Shown here in pieces: positions 5,661 through 6,145 of a DNA stretch of 6,145 nt. Below the pieces are notes generated by a model. It was given only the letters and a program-made list of their open reading frames with translations. It was not told the DNA's origin and did no database searches. Made by a program: the position numbers and the translations under genes. The stretch spans positions 1 through 6,145 of the forward strand of contig JANQXJ010000084.1 in NCBI GenBank assembly GCA_030729445.1, read 5' to 3'. The stretch is from Limnohabitans sp. (GTDB lineage Bacteria; Pseudomonadota; Gammaproteobacteria; Burkholderiales; Burkholderiaceae_C). Each line of letters starts with the position of its first letter. Position 1 is the first letter of the stretch.

Positions 5661-6145
5661 ATGTCCGCACACGATGCTGTTTGGCCTGCTCGCTTGCCCG
5701 CCAAGATCACCGCACCTGCCACTTCTTTGTGGATGAACTTGGCCATCAGTGCCATGCGGTACCCCGACAAAGCTGCATTGGTGTTCATGGGCCGTGTTTG
5801 GACCTACCGCGAATTGATGGACAGTGCGGAGCATCTGGCCGGGCAACTCCAAGCCATGGGCGTGCACGCTGGGGACCGCGTTGTGCTGGACATGCAAAAC
5901 TGCCCTCAGCTGGTGATCACGCACTTTGCCATTTTGCGCATCGACGCCGTCGTTGTGCCGGTCAACCCAATGAACAGGGCCGAGGAGCTCAAACACTACA
6001 TCACCGACCCGGACACCCGTGTGGCTGTGACCACGGGCGACTTGGCCCCAGAGTTGGCGCAGGCCAGCGAGGCCTTGCCCCCCGAGCAGCGGCTCAAAAA
6101 TTTGGTGGTGACGCAATTCACCGACGTGTTTGACCCACAGGCCGT
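5661..6145 (+). CDS. Acyl-CoA synthetase / AMP-binding enzyme, N-terminal part (gene runs off the window)
   Basis: The first 161 codons are present. The protein matches the N-terminal domain of adenylate-forming acyl-CoA synthetases, which activate a fatty or other carboxylic acid with ATP to an acyl-adenylate and then join it to CoA. Family features are the segment YPDKAALVFMGRVWTYREL (34-52), the helix with LAGQLQAMGVHAGDRVVLDM (59-78), the conserved strand-helix NCPQLVITHFAILRIDAVVVPVNP (80-103) and the following MNRAEELKHYITD stretch. The ATP-binding loop, adenylation core and C-terminal lid lie beyond position 6145, so substrate chain length cannot be judged; a medium- or long-chain fatty acid is most likely from the general look. 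The ATG at 5661 is supported by AGGAGA, 7 nt upstream. It diverges from the response regulator. No signal peptide or membrane segment is seen at the start, so it is probably cytosolic. Confidence 0.88.
   Translation, partial: MSAHDAVWPARLPAKITAPATSLWMNLAISAMRYPDKAALVFMGRVWTYRELMDSAEHLAGQLQAMGVHAGDRVVLDMQNCPQLVITHFAILRIDAVVVPVNPMNRAEELKHYITDPDTRVAVTTGDLAPELAQASEALPPEQRLKNLVVTQFTDVFDPQA

Noticed and set aside
5525..6133. A 202-codon + strand frame and a 162-codon - strand frame over the acyl-CoA synthetase
   Set aside because: They overlap the start of the synthetase gene at 5661, which has a strong ribosome site and clear AMP-binding family sequence; the alternatives are Cys/Arg- or His-rich with no domain.

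Overview
The window looks like chromosomal DNA from a betaproteobacterium, probably Burkholderiales and perhaps Comamonadaceae. This rests on moderately high GC, codon choice and the character of the proteins; no marker gene fixes the taxonomy. It holds five protein genes and no RNA gene, CRISPR array, insertion sequence or prophage gene.

Left part (1-4270), + strand. A winged-helix DNA-binding protein of MarR type (6-539) is followed after 33 bp by a very large gene (573-4235) for a single-chain ATP-dependent 5-oxoprolinase, with fused HyuA-like and HyuB-like halves. The two probably form one operon in which the small regulator controls 5-oxoproline (pyroglutamate) recycling to glutamate. 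The operon ends at a perfect 12-bp hairpin (4241-4270). The hairpin also lies just past the end of the convergent gene from the right.

Middle part (4284-5455), - strand. One gene encodes a small exported helix-hairpin-helix protein of ComEA type with an unusual lysine/alanine-rich tail. Upstream of it is a gene for a response regulator with reversed domain order: an excisionase/MerR-type DNA-binding domain first, then a receiver domain. No histidine kinase is nearby.

Right part (5456-6145). A 205-bp divergent region with an AT-rich half and an 8-bp direct repeat of 10-bp period separates the response regulator from the start of an AMP-binding acyl-CoA synthetase gene on the + strand, which runs off the window.

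The most unusual signal is inside the response-regulator gene. At the junction of its two domains lies an in-frame A AAA AAG heptamer, the same slippery sequence used in E. coli dnaX. Nineteen nucleotides later comes a 13-bp RNA stem that pairs fully only in the mRNA orientation. A -1 shift would give a 73-residue protein carrying the DNA-binding domain alone, ending in the hairpin loop. This is an inference that needs comparative and experimental support. The 19-nt spacing is longer than in classical sites.
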